A DNA stretch of 64,000 nucleotides from JAJZNI01 sp035624785 (lineage in GTDB: Bacteria; Chloroflexota; Dormibacteria; Aeolococcales; Aeolococcaceae), in the NCBI GenBank assembly GCA_035624785.1, contig DASPQV010000047.1, positions 95,482 to 159,481 of the forward strand. The letters run 5' to 3'. A model generated the notes under the pieces. It worked only from the letters and a program-made list of their open reading frames with translations, made no database searches and was not told the DNA's origin. Positions 16,099 through 24,847 of this stretch are shown here, piece after piece. The number at the start of each line of letters is the position of its first letter. Position 1 is the first letter of the stretch. Both the position numbers and the translations under genes were made by a program.

Positions 16099-18265
16099 GC
16101 CGACCACCGCCCAAGATCCGGCCGGAGACCCCCAGGGGGAGACGGTCGACACGCTCGCGATCGCGACAGCCGGCGCGACCGCCGCCGAGGTCGCGGCGGC
16201 TCCGGCCGAGAGCCTCGAAGCCCTGGAGGAGGTCCCCGCCGAGGCCGCCATCCCGCTCACCGCCGCTCAGGCCCACCGCCAGGAAGGGGGCGGTCTGACC
16301 TGGATGCTGGCCTCCATCGGCCTGGTCCTGGTCGTCGCCGGATGGCTCCTTCCCTGGTATGTGGAGCCCACCGCCAACGGCATCGGCCAGAGCGCCCAGG
16401 ACGTGCTGACCCAGACCCTGACCTTCAGCCTGTCGGGTATCGGCAACCTGCTCGTCCTCGTGGTCGGGCTGTGCCTGCTCGGCCTCCTGGTGGGTTTCGT
16501 CAACGATCTCTCGGCCGGCCTCCTCCGCCGGGGGGTGCTGTTCCGGCTGAGCCGGTGGCGGGTCGGGGTCGCGCTCATCGGAGCCCTGTCCACCCTGCTC
16601 ATAACCGGAGTCATGAGCATCACGTCGCTGAGGGGCCCGCTCTTCGGCTCCATTGACCAGTACGGAGTCACCGACAACGCGGTGTGGATGACCCTCACCG
16701 GGTTCATCGTGGCCGCCTTCGCCTATGGGCTCTCCGGGGCTTGGCTGATCGGCATCACCGGGACGGTGCTCGCCGTGGTCAGCTGGTCCCAGGGCTGGTA
16801 CGCGACCAGCGGCTTCGGGGTTGCAACGCCCCCCTCACCGACCCACCAGCTCCTCGATCCCTCGAGCGCCGGAGCCGGCGACCTGCTCCTCCTCGTCGTG
16901 GCCGTCGGGGTGGTGGTCGCCGTCGTCGGCCTGCTCGCTGACGCCCTGGCGGCGCTGCGCGGCTGGGAACGGCCGGTGCTGCGCCGGCCGCGTTGGATCA
17001 TCGGCTTCGCCGGTGCGGCAGCGGTGCTCGTCATCCTGATCGTGGTCTCCGGCCTGCACAGCACGACGCCGTTCGGCAAGCTCACGTTCTCGGCAATCCC
17101 GGGCCGTGCCAACACCTTCGCCGACAACCCGGTCTGGATGGAGATGCTGGGCCTGGTACTCTGCGGCGTCGCCGCCGGGGTCCCGAGGCTGCTGAGCCGG
17201 CGCGCGGTGGCCCTGGCGGTGCTCGCCTTCGCGGTTGGGGGCGCCTTCCCGGCCATCTTCAACCAGGCACCTGACTTCGTGGCCTGGGGGGCGCGCTTCG
17301 CGGTCATCTACGTCATGCTGGCGCTCGGGCTCAACGTGGTGGTCGGCTTCGCGGGCCTGCTCGATCTCGGCTACGCCGCCTTCTTCGCGATCGGCGCCTA
17401 CACCGAGGCGATGCTCGCGGGCTACCGCTTCGGCATCCACCTGCCCTTCTTCCTGCTCATATTCGTGGGCCTGGCGATGGCATTCACCTTCGGGGCGATC
17501 CTGGGCGCGCCGACGCTCCGGCTGAGGGGTGACTACCTGGCCATCGTCACCCTGGGCTTCGGGGAGATCGTACCCTTCCTGGCCATCAACAACATCTTCG
17601 GGGCGACCGGGGGCCCCAATGGCGACCCCGCCGACCCAGCCTCGCTGTTCGGCCATAGCTGGGGCCCACTGGGGGCGCTTCCCGCGAACACCAAGTACTA
17701 CCTGTGGGGTCTGCTCGCCCTGGTGGCCCTGGTCGTCTACCTCTTACGCAACGTCGAGCGCTCCCGGTTGGGCCGAGCCTGGATCGCGATCCGCGAGGAC
17801 GAGGTCGCCGCCGCCTCGACCGGCATCAGCACGGTGCCCACCAAGCTCCTCGCCTTCTCCATCGGCGCCTCGGTCAGTGGTTTCGCCGGTGCCTTCTTCG
17901 GAGCCATGCTCGGCACTGTGACCCCCGACAACTTCCAGTTCGCGGTCTCGGTGACCGTGCTGGCCACGGTGGTCCTGGGCGGGATCGGCAACATCCCCGG
18001 GGTGGTTGTTGGAGCACTTCTGGTCGCCTTCGTCATCAACTGGGTGCTCCCCAACCTGGGTGGCTGGGCCACCACCTTGGGCACCCACACCGGTCTCACC
18101 CAGCTGGGCACGGTCAGCTACTCCCAGTACACCTACATCATCTTCGGGATCATCCTGATCACCGTGATGGTGCTGCGTCCCGGCGGCCTGCTGCCCAGCC
18201 GGGCCCGTAAGGTCGAGCTGGAGTCTGCCGGCGGGACCTCGCTGGCCTCGGTCCAGGGGCGGTGA
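16091..18265 (+). CDS. livM: Branched-chain amino acid-type ABC permease LivM, extended
   Basis: This 724-residue permease is about twice the usual LivM length. The canonical LivM domain begins near residue 395 (WGARFAVIYVMLALGLNVVVGFAGLLDLG) and continues through TLRLRGDYLAIVTLGFGEI, the coupling loop SRLGRAWIAIREDEVAAASTGI and VLGGIGNIPGVVVGA. The first ~390 residues contain an alanine/glutamate-rich cytoplasmic start, then about eight extra hydrophobic segments with no family I recognise. The gene overlaps livH and livG, so it belongs to the operon. The extension may be a fused membrane protein that modulates or stabilises the transporter; this is inference. Confidence 0.88.
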   Translation: MPEPTTAQDPAGDPQGETVDTLAIATAGATAAEVAAAPAESLEALEEVPAEAAIPLTAAQAHRQEGGGLTWMLASIGLVLVVAGWLLPWYVEPTANGIGQSAQDVLTQTLTFSLSGIGNLLVLVVGLCLLGLLVGFVNDLSAGLLRRGVLFRLSRWRVGVALIGALSTLLITGVMSITSLRGPLFGSIDQYGVTDNAVWMTLTGFIVAAFAYGLSGAWLIGITGTVLAVVSWSQGWYATSGFGVATPPSPTHQLLDPSSAGAGDLLLLVVAVGVVVAVVGLLADALAALRGWERPVLRRPRWIIGFAGAAAVLVILIVVSGLHSTTPFGKLTFSAIPGRANTFADNPVWMEMLGLVLCGVAAGVPRLLSRRAVALAVLAFAVGGAFPAIFNQAPDFVAWGARFAVIYVMLALGLNVVVGFAGLLDLGYAAFFAIGAYTEAMLAGYRFGIHLPFFLLIFVGLAMAFTFGAILGAPTLRLRGDYLAIVTLGFGEIVPFLAINNIFGATGGPNGDPADPASLFGHSWGPLGALPANTKYYLWGLLALVALVVYLLRNVERSRLGRAWIAIREDEVAAASTGISTVPTKLLAFSIGASVSGFAGAFFGAMLGTVTPDNFQFAVSVTVLATVVLGGIGNIPGVVVGALLVAFVINWVLPNLGGWATTLGTHTGLTQLGTVSYSQYTYIIFGIILITVMVLRPGGLLPSRARKVELESAGGTSLASVQGR

Positions 18266-19137
18266 TGGCGATGACCTCCGGCGTTCCCGGGCCTGGACCT
18301 GCGGTGGCCGAGGAGCCCGCCCTCCTCGGGGTCGAGGGCATCACCAAGATCTTCGGCGGCCTGGCCGCGGTGCAGGACGTCAGCTTCGATGTGCGTCAGG
18401 GGGAGATCGTCTCCATGATCGGCCCCAACGGGGCCGGCAAGACGACCGCCTTCAACTGCATAACCGGCCTATACCCGCTCACCGACGGAAACGTCCGCTA
18501 CCAGGGCGTCCTCATCAGCGGGCTCCCTCCCAACCGCATCACCGGGCTGGGCATCGCCCGCACCTTCCAGAACATCCGGCTCTTCTCCTACATGACGGTG
18601 ATCGAGAACGTCATGGTCGGCGAGCACGTGCGGATGCGGGCCCACGTCTGGGACGCAGTGCTCAAGACCCCTCTGGCCCGCCGGGAGGAGCGGGACGTCG
18701 CCCGACGAGCGCACGACCTGCTGGTCCGCTTCGAGCTGGACAGCTATGCCGACATGTACGCGCGCAACCTTCCCTATGGCCTTCAGAAGCGGCTGGAGAT
18801 CGCCCGGGCGCTGGCCAGCCGGCCCCAGCTTCTCCTCCTCGACGAGCCGGCCGCGGGCCTCAACCCCCAGGAGAAGGTCGACCTCATGGAGCGCATCTCC
18901 AGGCTTCGCTCCGAGGGACTGACGATCTTCCTGATCGAGCACGACATGCGCGTGGTCATGGGCATCAGCGATCGCATCGTCGTCCTCGACTATGGGCAGA
19001 AGATCGCCGAGGGCAGCTCGGCCGAGGTCCGCCACAACCCACGGGTGATCGAGGCCTACCTGGGCAAGGGTGCGGCCGGCGCCGCCGGGCGCGGAACCGA
19101 ATCCGAAGAAGAAGCCGCCTCGTCGGTGGGCGCATGA
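18262..19137 (+). CDS. livG: ABC transporter ATP-binding protein LivG
   Basis: A 291-residue cytoplasmic ATPase. Walker A is GPNGAGKTT, the Q-loop region is TFQNIRLF, and Walker B is LLLLDEPAAGLNP. The usual LSGGQ signature is replaced by LPYGLQKRLEIARAL, the LivG variant. The H-loop is FLIEHDMRVV. GTG 18262 overlaps the livM stop as GTGA; ATG 18265 and 18271 are possible starts with only a few residues' difference. The last ~20 residues are acidic and alanine-rich. Confidence 0.93.
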   Translation: MMAMTSGVPGPGPAVAEEPALLGVEGITKIFGGLAAVQDVSFDVRQGEIVSMIGPNGAGKTTAFNCITGLYPLTDGNVRYQGVLISGLPPNRITGLGIARTFQNIRLFSYMTVIENVMVGEHVRMRAHVWDAVLKTPLARREERDVARRAHDLLVRFELDSYADMYARNLPYGLQKRLEIARALASRPQLLLLDEPAAGLNPQEKVDLMERISRLRSEGLTIFLIEHDMRVVMGISDRIVVLDYGQKIAEGSSAEVRHNPRVIEAYLGKGAAGAAGRGTESEEEAASSVGA

Positions 19138-19150
19138 GCAGTCGACGCTG

Positions 19151-19861
19151 ATGGCCCTGCTCGAGGTCGACGCGGTCGACATCTTCTACGGTCGGGTCCA
19201 CGCCCTGCGCGAGGTGACCATCGACGTCGAGGAGAGGGAGATCGTCGCCCTCATCGGCAGCAACGGGGCCGGCAAGACCAGCACGCTGCGGACCATCAGC
19301 GGCCTGGTGAGGCCGGCGCGCGGGGCGGTGCGGTTCGACGGCAAGCCGATCCACCACCTGGGCGCGGAGAAGATCGCCCGGCTGGGCATCGGCCACGCTC
19401 CCGAAGGGCGCCGGTTGTTCTCCAGGATGACGGTCAAGGAGAACCTCGACATGGGCGCGTACAGTCGCCATGACGGGGCCGGGATCAGGCAGGCCTTCGA
19501 CCGCGTCTACACCCTCTTTCCCCGGCTCGCCGAGCGCCGTCACCAGCTGGCCGGCAGCCTCTCCGGTGGCGAGCAGCAGATGTGCGCCATCGGGAGGGCG
19601 CTCATGGGGACACCGAAGGTGCTGCTTCTCGACGAGCCCTCCCTGGGCTTGGCGCCGATCCTGGTCGACGCGATCTTCGGGGTGATCCGCGAGATCAACG
19701 CCGCCGGCACCGCCATCCTGCTCATCGAGCAGAACGCCCGGATCGCTCTCCACAACGCCGCGCGGGCCTACGTGCTCGAGACCGGCTCGATCACGATCAA
19801 GGGTCCGGCCGCGGACCTCCTCGCCTCCCCGGACGTCCAGCGCGCCTATCTCGGCGTCTAG
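19151..19861 (+). CDS. livF: ABC transporter ATP-binding protein LivF
   Basis: A 236-residue ATPase that pairs with LivG. Walker A is GSNGAGKTS, the ABC signature is SLSGGEQQM, Walker B is LLLDEPSLGLAP, and the switch histidine is replaced by glutamine in LLIEQNA, as is normal for LivF. ATG 19151 fits the family N-terminus (LLEVDAVDIFYGRVHALREV). It starts 13 bases after the livG stop and is the last gene of the operon. Confidence 0.93.
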   Translation: MALLEVDAVDIFYGRVHALREVTIDVEEREIVALIGSNGAGKTSTLRTISGLVRPARGAVRFDGKPIHHLGAEKIARLGIGHAPEGRRLFSRMTVKENLDMGAYSRHDGAGIRQAFDRVYTLFPRLAERRHQLAGSLSGGEQQMCAIGRALMGTPKVLLLDEPSLGLAPILVDAIFGVIREINAAGTAILLIEQNARIALHNAARAYVLETGSITIKGPAADLLASPDVQRAYLGV

Positions 19862-19864
19862 AAG

Positions 19865-19887
19865 CCGGATCGAGGCTGGGCATCCGG
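19865..19887. terminator. Hairpin between convergent livF and kelch genes
   Basis: CCGGAT (19865-19870) and ATCCGG (19882-19887) form a perfect 6-bp stem with an 11-base loop directly after the livF stop. There is no T-run. The position between convergent genes suggests a bidirectional terminator. Confidence 0.3.
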
Positions 19888-19895
19888 TCGGGACG

Positions 19896-21053
19896 TCACG
19901 TGGCAATGACTGGAGTCGGGGGGATGGCACCCGCCCGGGGGGCCCAGCGACCGTCCCAGGTCCAGGTGTCATCGAGCTCGACGAGAGGCAGCCCCAGGCA
20001 GGTCAGACAGTTCCCACCGAAGAGGACGACCTCCTGGGCGGCGGCGTCGTAGGCGACGGCCTCGGCGATCCGTCGCGGATCCGGGGTCAGTCCCTGGTTG
20101 ACCCAGCGGTCAGCGTCCCACAGGTACATGTCGGAGGAGGTCAGCAGAAGCGGGCCGTCCGCGGACGGTGCCAGGACGTCCGGTCGATGCTCCCCGTCCG
20201 TCGGTACGGCGGCGGCCGGGCCTCCCACCGGCGACCAGGTGGTTCCATCCCAGCTCCAGACGTCCCCGCCCGAGCTCCCCAGGCTCGTCGCATCCGGGCC
20301 CGTGACCATGAGCAGACGGCCGCTGGCCTCGTCATAGGCAAGCAGCCCCGCCTGCGGCGGCGAGGTCGGCGGGTGCAGCAGGCTCCAGTGCCGGCCGGAC
20401 CAGACCCAGGTCCCGATGCCGCGCGTCCCACTTTCGGCGCTGACCAGGATCACCTGACCTGCGGCTGCGTCGGTTGCCAGCGCCGCATCCACCGGGCCCT
20501 GGAGGCCGCTGCCCGGCTCCGGCCGCCAGGTCGACCCGTCCCAGGTCCAGGTGGAGGGCGCCGAGGACGTGGCGGATCCGGCGGAACCGCCGATCAGCAC
20601 CACCGCCTCGCTTCGAGGGTCGTACGCCATCTGCGGCGCAGTCAGGCCGGGTGGTGAGGCAGGCGGGTGGAGCTGGGTCCAGCGCGACCCACTCCAGCTC
20701 CAGGTGTCATCCAGGCGATGCCCGGCATAGTCGCCACCAAAGAGCAGGGTGGTCCGGGTCGCTGGGTCGTAGGCCATCGCCGCGGACGACCGCGGCAGGG
20801 GGAGGTTCGGCTCGGTCTGGGTGGGCAGCAGCGGGGTGCGCGCTGGCGGGGGGGCGAGATGGGCGATCAGCACGCTCGAAGCGGCGCCGACCGCGATCGC
20901 GAGCGCCGGCACCAGGATCACCTGGCGCCACCGGATCTCCCGCCTTGGTGGTTCGTCCCGCCAGGAACGGGGGTCGCGCGGGGAGGCGCGCTCTCGGGGG
21001 GCATCGCCACGATCGGGCATGGTTGTCGCGGCCGGATGGGCGGAACGCGGCAC
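19896..21053 (-). CDS. Kelch/galactose-oxidase-like membrane-anchored protein
   Basis: A 385-residue protein with a basic, arginine-rich N-terminus, one membrane segment (about residues 44-66, VILVPALAIAVGAASSVLIAHL) and an extracytoplasmic beta-propeller-like region. At least five kelch-type repeats can be seen, each with the pattern AYDxxxxxxxLxGG followed by DTWxWxGxxWxxL (for example MAYDPATRTTLLFGG and DTWSWSG). Such surface propellers mediate protein or sugar binding. The final repeat contains a CLTC pair. The exact start is uncertain; an internal ATG near 21020 is possible. It is convergent with livF. Confidence 0.65.
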   Translation of the reverse strand: MPRSAHPAATTMPDRGDAPRERASPRDPRSWRDEPPRREIRWRQVILVPALAIAVGAASSVLIAHLAPPPARTPLLPTQTEPNLPLPRSSAAMAYDPATRTTLLFGGDYAGHRLDDTWSWSGSRWTQLHPPASPPGLTAPQMAYDPRSEAVVLIGGSAGSATSSAPSTWTWDGSTWRPEPGSGLQGPVDAALATDAAAGQVILVSAESGTRGIGTWVWSGRHWSLLHPPTSPPQAGLLAYDEASGRLLMVTGPDATSLGSSGGDVWSWDGTTWSPVGGPAAAVPTDGEHRPDVLAPSADGPLLLTSSDMYLWDADRWVNQGLTPDPRRIAEAVAYDAAAQEVVLFGGNCLTCLGLPLVELDDTWTWDGRWAPRAGAIPPTPVIAT

Positions 21054-21217
21054 CGACGGAGGAAGCTGATCGCGTTCCGAGCCTGCCTTCAGTCTACGGC
21101 GCGAAGGGCCCGCGCTCCAGCGCTGTGCCCCGGCGGGCGACGGCGCGGCGCGTCCCGCCCCACTCTGAACCCCGCGCTCCGTGGCAGCGTTCCGGATGCG
21201 CGCGGCAAGCCGTCATC

Positions 21218-22045
21218 ATGGCGGCTCACGCCGTGGACGTCCTGGTGCTCAAGCTGACCCTGACCCCGGTGCTCATCGGGGCCTCGGCGCTGATCGGCCG
21301 GAGATGGGGACCGAGCCTGGGGGGCTGGTTCGTCGGCATCCCCTTCACATCGGGGCCGATCGCCCTGGTCCTCAGCCTGAGCAACGGCTGGCAGTTTGCG
21401 GCGGCCACCGCGCTCGGCATCCTTGCCGGGACCGGCTCGCAGGCCGCTTTCTGCCTCGCCTACTCGTGGGCGGCGACGCGGCTGGGGTGGAGCCTCTGCC
21501 TCCTGGCCGGGGTGGTCTGCTTTGCCGTCGGCACCCTCGTTCTCGACCATGTGTCCCTCTCGGCGGCTGCAGCGCTGCTGATCGCGGTCATCGCCGTCGC
21601 CGCCGCGCTCGTCCTCCTGCCCCGCAGCTCCCCCGGAGCGGGGCGGCAGGGGTTGCGGGGACCGCCGGCGCTCCTCGACGTTGTGACTCGCATGGTCCTG
21701 GCCACCGGCGTGGTTCTCCTGCTCACCGGACTTGCGACCCTTCTCGGCCCGACCCTCACCGGGCTGCTCTCGCCCTTCCCCCTCTTTGGCGCGGTGATGA
21801 TGGTCTTCTCCCAGCGCCTGGAGGGCGGGCGAGCCGGGATCGCGGCGGCTCGGGGGCTGCTCTGGGGGCTCTTCGGGGCTGCCCTGTTCTTTCTCCTGGT
21901 GGCCACCCTCCTGCCCCACATCGGACTGATCGCCTTTCTGCCCGCGGTGGCCGTCGACGTCGCGGCGCAGGGCGCCACCTTCCCGCTGGTGCGGCGTCGC
22001 ACCCGGGTCGCGGCCGGTTCCCAGCCGGCTCGAGCCGGCGTCTGA
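21218..22045 (+). CDS. Conserved polytopic membrane protein
   Basis: A 275-residue protein with about eight to nine hydrophobic helices and short loops. The N-terminal motif RRWGPSLGGWFVGIPFTSGPIALVL belongs to a widespread uncharacterised family of integral membrane proteins, in which GGW-x-V-G-x-P-x-TSGP is typical. The C-terminal half contains PLFGAVMMVFSQR and FLPAVAVDVAAQGATF. No transport motif is recognisable. The ATG at 21218 is chosen by family length; upstream parts of the frame lie opposite the kelch gene and look non-coding. Function is unknown. Confidence 0.75.
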   Translation: MAAHAVDVLVLKLTLTPVLIGASALIGRRWGPSLGGWFVGIPFTSGPIALVLSLSNGWQFAAATALGILAGTGSQAAFCLAYSWAATRLGWSLCLLAGVVCFAVGTLVLDHVSLSAAAALLIAVIAVAAALVLLPRSSPGAGRQGLRGPPALLDVVTRMVLATGVVLLLTGLATLLGPTLTGLLSPFPLFGAVMMVFSQRLEGGRAGIAAARGLLWGLFGAALFFLLVATLLPHIGLIAFLPAVAVDVAAQGATFPLVRRRTRVAAGSQPARAGV

Positions 22046-22258
22046 TCGCCGCGCCGGCCGGTCGCGGGCCAGCGCCGGGGCCCCCAAGGTTCACTCGACC
22101 AGGTCGAGTACCTCCTGCTGGCCCGGGGTGGGCAACCCCTCAGCCCTGGGAGCGGACGAGGCGGCCGGCACGCCAATGCCGACCAGATCGCCGGCTTCCG
22201 GCACGGCCTCGACCCCCAGAGCTGGCAACCTGGGATGAGCCGCCCGGCTGCGCCGCGC

Positions 22259-23266
22259 TCAGGAGCCAAAGTGAGCACGGGCTCGCTCTGCCGTTGTCTC
22301 CGGCAACTCATCCACCATGGCCTGCCAGTGCATCCGCTCGGAGTACATGACGTCGGAGCGGTAGTGGGGCTGGGGGTGGGCCCGGGTGACCATGCGCAGG
22401 CTGAGCACGTAGCCGGGCCGGTCGGCGGCGGGGGCGCCGTAGAGGGCCATGTTGAAGCTCTGATGGCCGAGCTCCGCGTAGAGGTTGAGGGTGCGGGAGA
22501 TCCCGAAGCCGAGCTCCTCCACCTGAGCCGCATCCAGCTGGGAGGGACAGGTCGGGCCGGCGACGAAGCCGCGCACCTCGTCGAATCCCATGGGCGCGTA
22601 GCTGGCCAGCCAGTCCACACACCCGGTGCCGGCGATGTAGCGGGCGCCCAGCCTGCGCTCGGTGTCGACGTAGTCGCGGCAGCGTTCAGCGGGAACGCCG
22701 GCGAGCAGCGCCTGCATCGTGGAGGGAGCGGGGTCGGCCGCCGCCTGCATGTGGGGGTGGAAGACCGAGCTGCCCGAGGGCAGCATGTGGTTGGCATTGA
22801 TCGAGGTCCACGCCGCCCCCGGATCGCGTTGCAGCACCCTGCCCAGGTACTCGGCCTGGGCGGAGAGGTTGTCGGCGACCAGGCGCGGCGTCATCAGCTC
22901 CAGGGGCAGGTGATGACGGGAGGCTGAATAGACGCAGACCGCGCAGTGCTGGAAGTAGGTGACCAGGTTGGGAAAGAGGACGGCCTCGCCACGCTGGATG
23001 CGGCCCTCGGGATGGATGGCCGCGGGGAGGCGGGGTGTGGCGCTCTCGATCTGCCCGGCGCAGAAAGGACATCCCCGCTGGGTGTCGGCGGCAAGGGTGG
23101 TGAGGTCGAGCGCGCTCGGCGGGCGCAGCGGCCTGGGGGTGCTGACGATCCTGGCCGCGTAACCGGTCAGCGGGTCCCAGCGGACCTCGACCGATCCGGC
23201 CCGCGGCTCGAAGTCCACAGCGGGATCGAGGATCTCGCTGGTGAAGGTCTCATGGCGCAACTCCAT
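22259..23266 (-). CDS. Galactose-1-phosphate uridylyltransferase-like protein
   Basis: A 335-residue HIT-superfamily protein. The GalT-type zinc cysteines CPFC occur near residues 66-69. The catalytic HIT motif is FHPHMQA, where the second histidine would carry the uridylyl group, and a PNLVTYFQHCAVCVYS strand precedes it. It is shorter and more diverged than classical GalT, and no galactose-pathway partners lie nearby, so another nucleotidyl- or hexose-phosphate substrate is possible. It is read leftward, divergent from a helix-turn-helix remnant. The start ATG is shared by all plausible models. Confidence 0.65.
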   Translation of the reverse strand: MELRHETFTSEILDPAVDFEPRAGSVEVRWDPLTGYAARIVSTPRPLRPPSALDLTTLAADTQRGCPFCAGQIESATPRLPAAIHPEGRIQRGEAVLFPNLVTYFQHCAVCVYSASRHHLPLELMTPRLVADNLSAQAEYLGRVLQRDPGAAWTSINANHMLPSGSSVFHPHMQAAADPAPSTMQALLAGVPAERCRDYVDTERRLGARYIAGTGCVDWLASYAPMGFDEVRGFVAGPTCPSQLDAAQVEELGFGISRTLNLYAELGHQSFNMALYGAPAADRPGYVLSLRMVTRAHPQPHYRSDVMYSERMHWQAMVDELPETTAERARAHFGS

Positions 23267-23273
23267 TCCGGCC

Positions 23274-23430
23274 CATCATGCTCCCGCCATCCCGGCAGAG
23301 GCGGTGGAGCTCGCCGCGGAGGGCCGCATCCTGCTCAGCTTCCATGACGACCCGCGACCCCGCACGGTCGACGAGGTTGCCGCTGCGGCTGGGGTCCACC
23401 GCACCGTGGCGTTCAGCCACCTCAGCGCAG
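23274..23430 (+). pseudogene. Helix-turn-helix regulator fragment
   Basis: About 50 codons read as the N-terminal winged-helix of an ArsR/MarR-like regulator: GRILLSFHDDPRPRTVDEVAAAAGVHRTVAFSHLS, shown here in parts, with the canonical helix-turn-helix EVAAAAGVHRTVAFSHL. After base ~23425 the frame loses similarity and runs antisense to the neighbouring regulator gene. No credible start codon is present. It is most likely the remnant of an HTH gene truncated by a deletion or rearrangement between the GalT-like and ArsR-type genes. Confidence 0.4.
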
Positions 23431-23471
23431 CTGGCCCTGGGTCAGGCCGGCCGCCGCCAGCACCGACGATC

Positions 23472-24539
23472 TCAGCCGGGAGCCGACTCCGGGGTGTCGC
23501 GCTTGGGTCCGGACCGCCCGGCTGGGGTGGCTGTGGCTGGCGCCGCAAGGACCGCCTCCAGGTCACCGAGCAGGCCCTGGACCGCTTCACGGTTGAGCAC
23601 CAGACCGCGGCGGCCGCCGTCGCCGGCGTTGGCAACCACGCCGGCGTCGCGCAGCAGCTTCACATGGTTGCTGACCGTGGGCTGGGCCAGGTGAAAGAGC
23701 TCGGCGAGCTCGCTGACCGTGCTCGGCGACCCGCTCAGGACCTCGAGCATGGCCAGCCGGGTGGGGTCGGAGAGAGTCTTGAGCCTGCGGGCAAGGCTCT
23801 CGGTCCTGGCCCGCACCTCGGCAACGCCGCTGTCGGCACGAACGCCGATCAGCACCATGCCGGGCAGGTCGATCAGCGAGCCGAGGTGGGCGAAGTAGGC
23901 GGGGACGACGGCGATCGTCCCCTGCGCATCCAGGGACCGCACCAGCCCATCGAGCAGGTGACCCGAGGGCGCGTAGGCGCCTCTGGCCACCTCGCGCCAG
24001 GCCGCCCCGCGGCGCTGCAGCTCGCGGCGGCGGGAGACCGCGGTCTCGACGGATCTCAGGCCGTACCGACGCCAGTCCGGCGCGACCCCGGCCCAGATCT
24101 CGCGCACCAGCTGGGCGAAGCGGCGGCGGGTCGTCGAGGAGGAGCGCATCTGGGCCAGGCGGTGGCGCAGGGTGGCCCGGTCCGCGGGCGTCTCGGAGCC
24201 GAGGCGCAGATCCCGTGGGGCGGAAGCGCACAGCTCCTCGAGGGGGTCGAGGAGCTCGGCGGGATCGAGGGAGAAGAGGATGCCGGCGTGGTGAGCGAGG
24301 ATGGTCAGCTCCATCTCGTCGCCGGACTGGATGGCACCCGCGTCCCCCCAGAGGTCGCGCACCCGCTCGGCCAGGTCCGCGGCCTCGGCGTAGAGCCTGC
24401 CGATGGTCGGGTGGTCGCGCTGGAAGTCGGGGCGCCACGCGGCGCCGACGACCCAATCCAGCTCGACCGCCAGGGACCCGGCGACCACCACGGCCGGGCC
24501 GGCTTCGGCGGCGTCCACCTGCTCGTGGTAGAGCGGCAT
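23472..24539 (-). CDS. ArsR-family transcriptional regulator with DUF5937-like N-terminus
   Basis: This 355-residue protein has a long N-terminal alpha-helical domain (about 1-245), resembling the ligand or sensor region of DUF5937-type regulators. A C-terminal ArsR winged helix follows (about 250-320): LKTLSDPTRLAMLEVL, then the recognition helix region SELAELFHLAQPTVSNHVKLLRDAGVV. No metal-binding cysteine box is seen, so it is unlikely to be a classical metal sensor. The ATG at 24539 is preceded by TATAGT nine bases upstream. It is divergent from a small gene with a strong promoter; the shared 63-base region probably holds its operator. Confidence 0.75.
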   Translation of the reverse strand: MPLYHEQVDAAEAGPAVVVAGSLAVELDWVVGAAWRPDFQRDHPTIGRLYAEAADLAERVRDLWGDAGAIQSGDEMELTILAHHAGILFSLDPAELLDPLEELCASAPRDLRLGSETPADRATLRHRLAQMRSSSTTRRRFAQLVREIWAGVAPDWRRYGLRSVETAVSRRRELQRRGAAWREVARGAYAPSGHLLDGLVRSLDAQGTIAVVPAYFAHLGSLIDLPGMVLIGVRADSGVAEVRARTESLARRLKTLSDPTRLAMLEVLSGSPSTVSELAELFHLAQPTVSNHVKLLRDAGVVANAGDGGRRGLVLNREAVQGLLGDLEAVLAAPATATPAGRSGPKRDTPESAPG

Positions 24540-24548
24540 AGCCGGATG

Positions 24549-24554
24549 ACTATA
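24549..24554 (-). promoter_or_regulatory. -10-like TATAGT of the ArsR-type gene
   Basis: TATAGT on the minus strand lies nine bases before the ATG at 24539. It lies back to back with the rightward promoter at 24567-24596, so the two transcripts start within about 70 bases of each other and can be co-regulated. Confidence 0.4.
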
Positions 24555-24566
24555 TCACAACCTAAC

Positions 24567-24596
24567 TTGACACAGGGGACGATCCTATGGCAATAT
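24567..24596 (+). promoter_or_regulatory. Consensus promoter of the 74-residue gene
   Basis: A perfect TTGACA (24567-24572), an 18-base spacer and CAATAT (24591-24596). The -10 ends six bases before ATG 24603, giving a leaderless transcript. This is among the best -35/-10 pairs in the window, and the surrounding DNA is notably AT-rich for this genome. Confidence 0.6.
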
Positions 24597-24602
24597 TCCC
24601 AT

Positions 24603-24827
24603 ATGGCTATGAGTTCCTGGATCACCCTGATGATCGCTGACTTCCGCCTCGACGAGGCGGTGAGGGCGGCGGAGCGTCGACGGCTGATCCGAGAGGCAAG
24701 GTCAGCCGATGCGGGCGAGGGGGAGGCCGGCGTTCCGGCACCCGTCCGCATCGCGGGCGAGCTGCTGCTGCGAGCCGGGAGCCGCCTGGTCGGCCCGGAT
24801 CGGGCTCGGGCCATCGTCAGCCGCTGA
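24603..24827 (+). CDS. Small basic protein of unknown function
   Basis: A 74-residue protein beginning MAMSSWITLMIADFRLDEAV. It is rich in arginine and alanine, predicted mostly helical, with a short hydrophobic N-terminal stretch and no signal peptide. The frame is open far upstream, but that part lies antisense to the regulator gene; the strong promoter ending six bases before the ATG decides the start. It is divergent from the ArsR-type regulator, so it is a good candidate target of that regulator. No family is recognised. Confidence 0.5.
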   Translation: MAMSSWITLMIADFRLDEAVRAAERRRLIREARSADAGEGEAGVPAPVRIAGELLLRAGSRLVGPDRARAIVSR

Positions 24828-24833
24828 TCCCGC

Positions 24834-24839
24834 TACACT
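24834..24839 (+). promoter_or_regulatory. -10-like TACACT before the VOC gene
   Basis: TACACT lies eight bases before GTG 24848, immediately after the preceding small gene ends. It is identical to the -10-like box of the PPIase gene at 12566. No Shine-Dalgarno intervenes. Confidence 0.35.
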
Positions 24840-24847
24840 CCCGGGCC

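Noticed and set aside
20474..21217. Upstream extension of the membrane protein at 21218
   Set aside because: Low-complexity arginine/proline sequence antisense to the kelch gene; the membrane protein family begins at ATG 21218.
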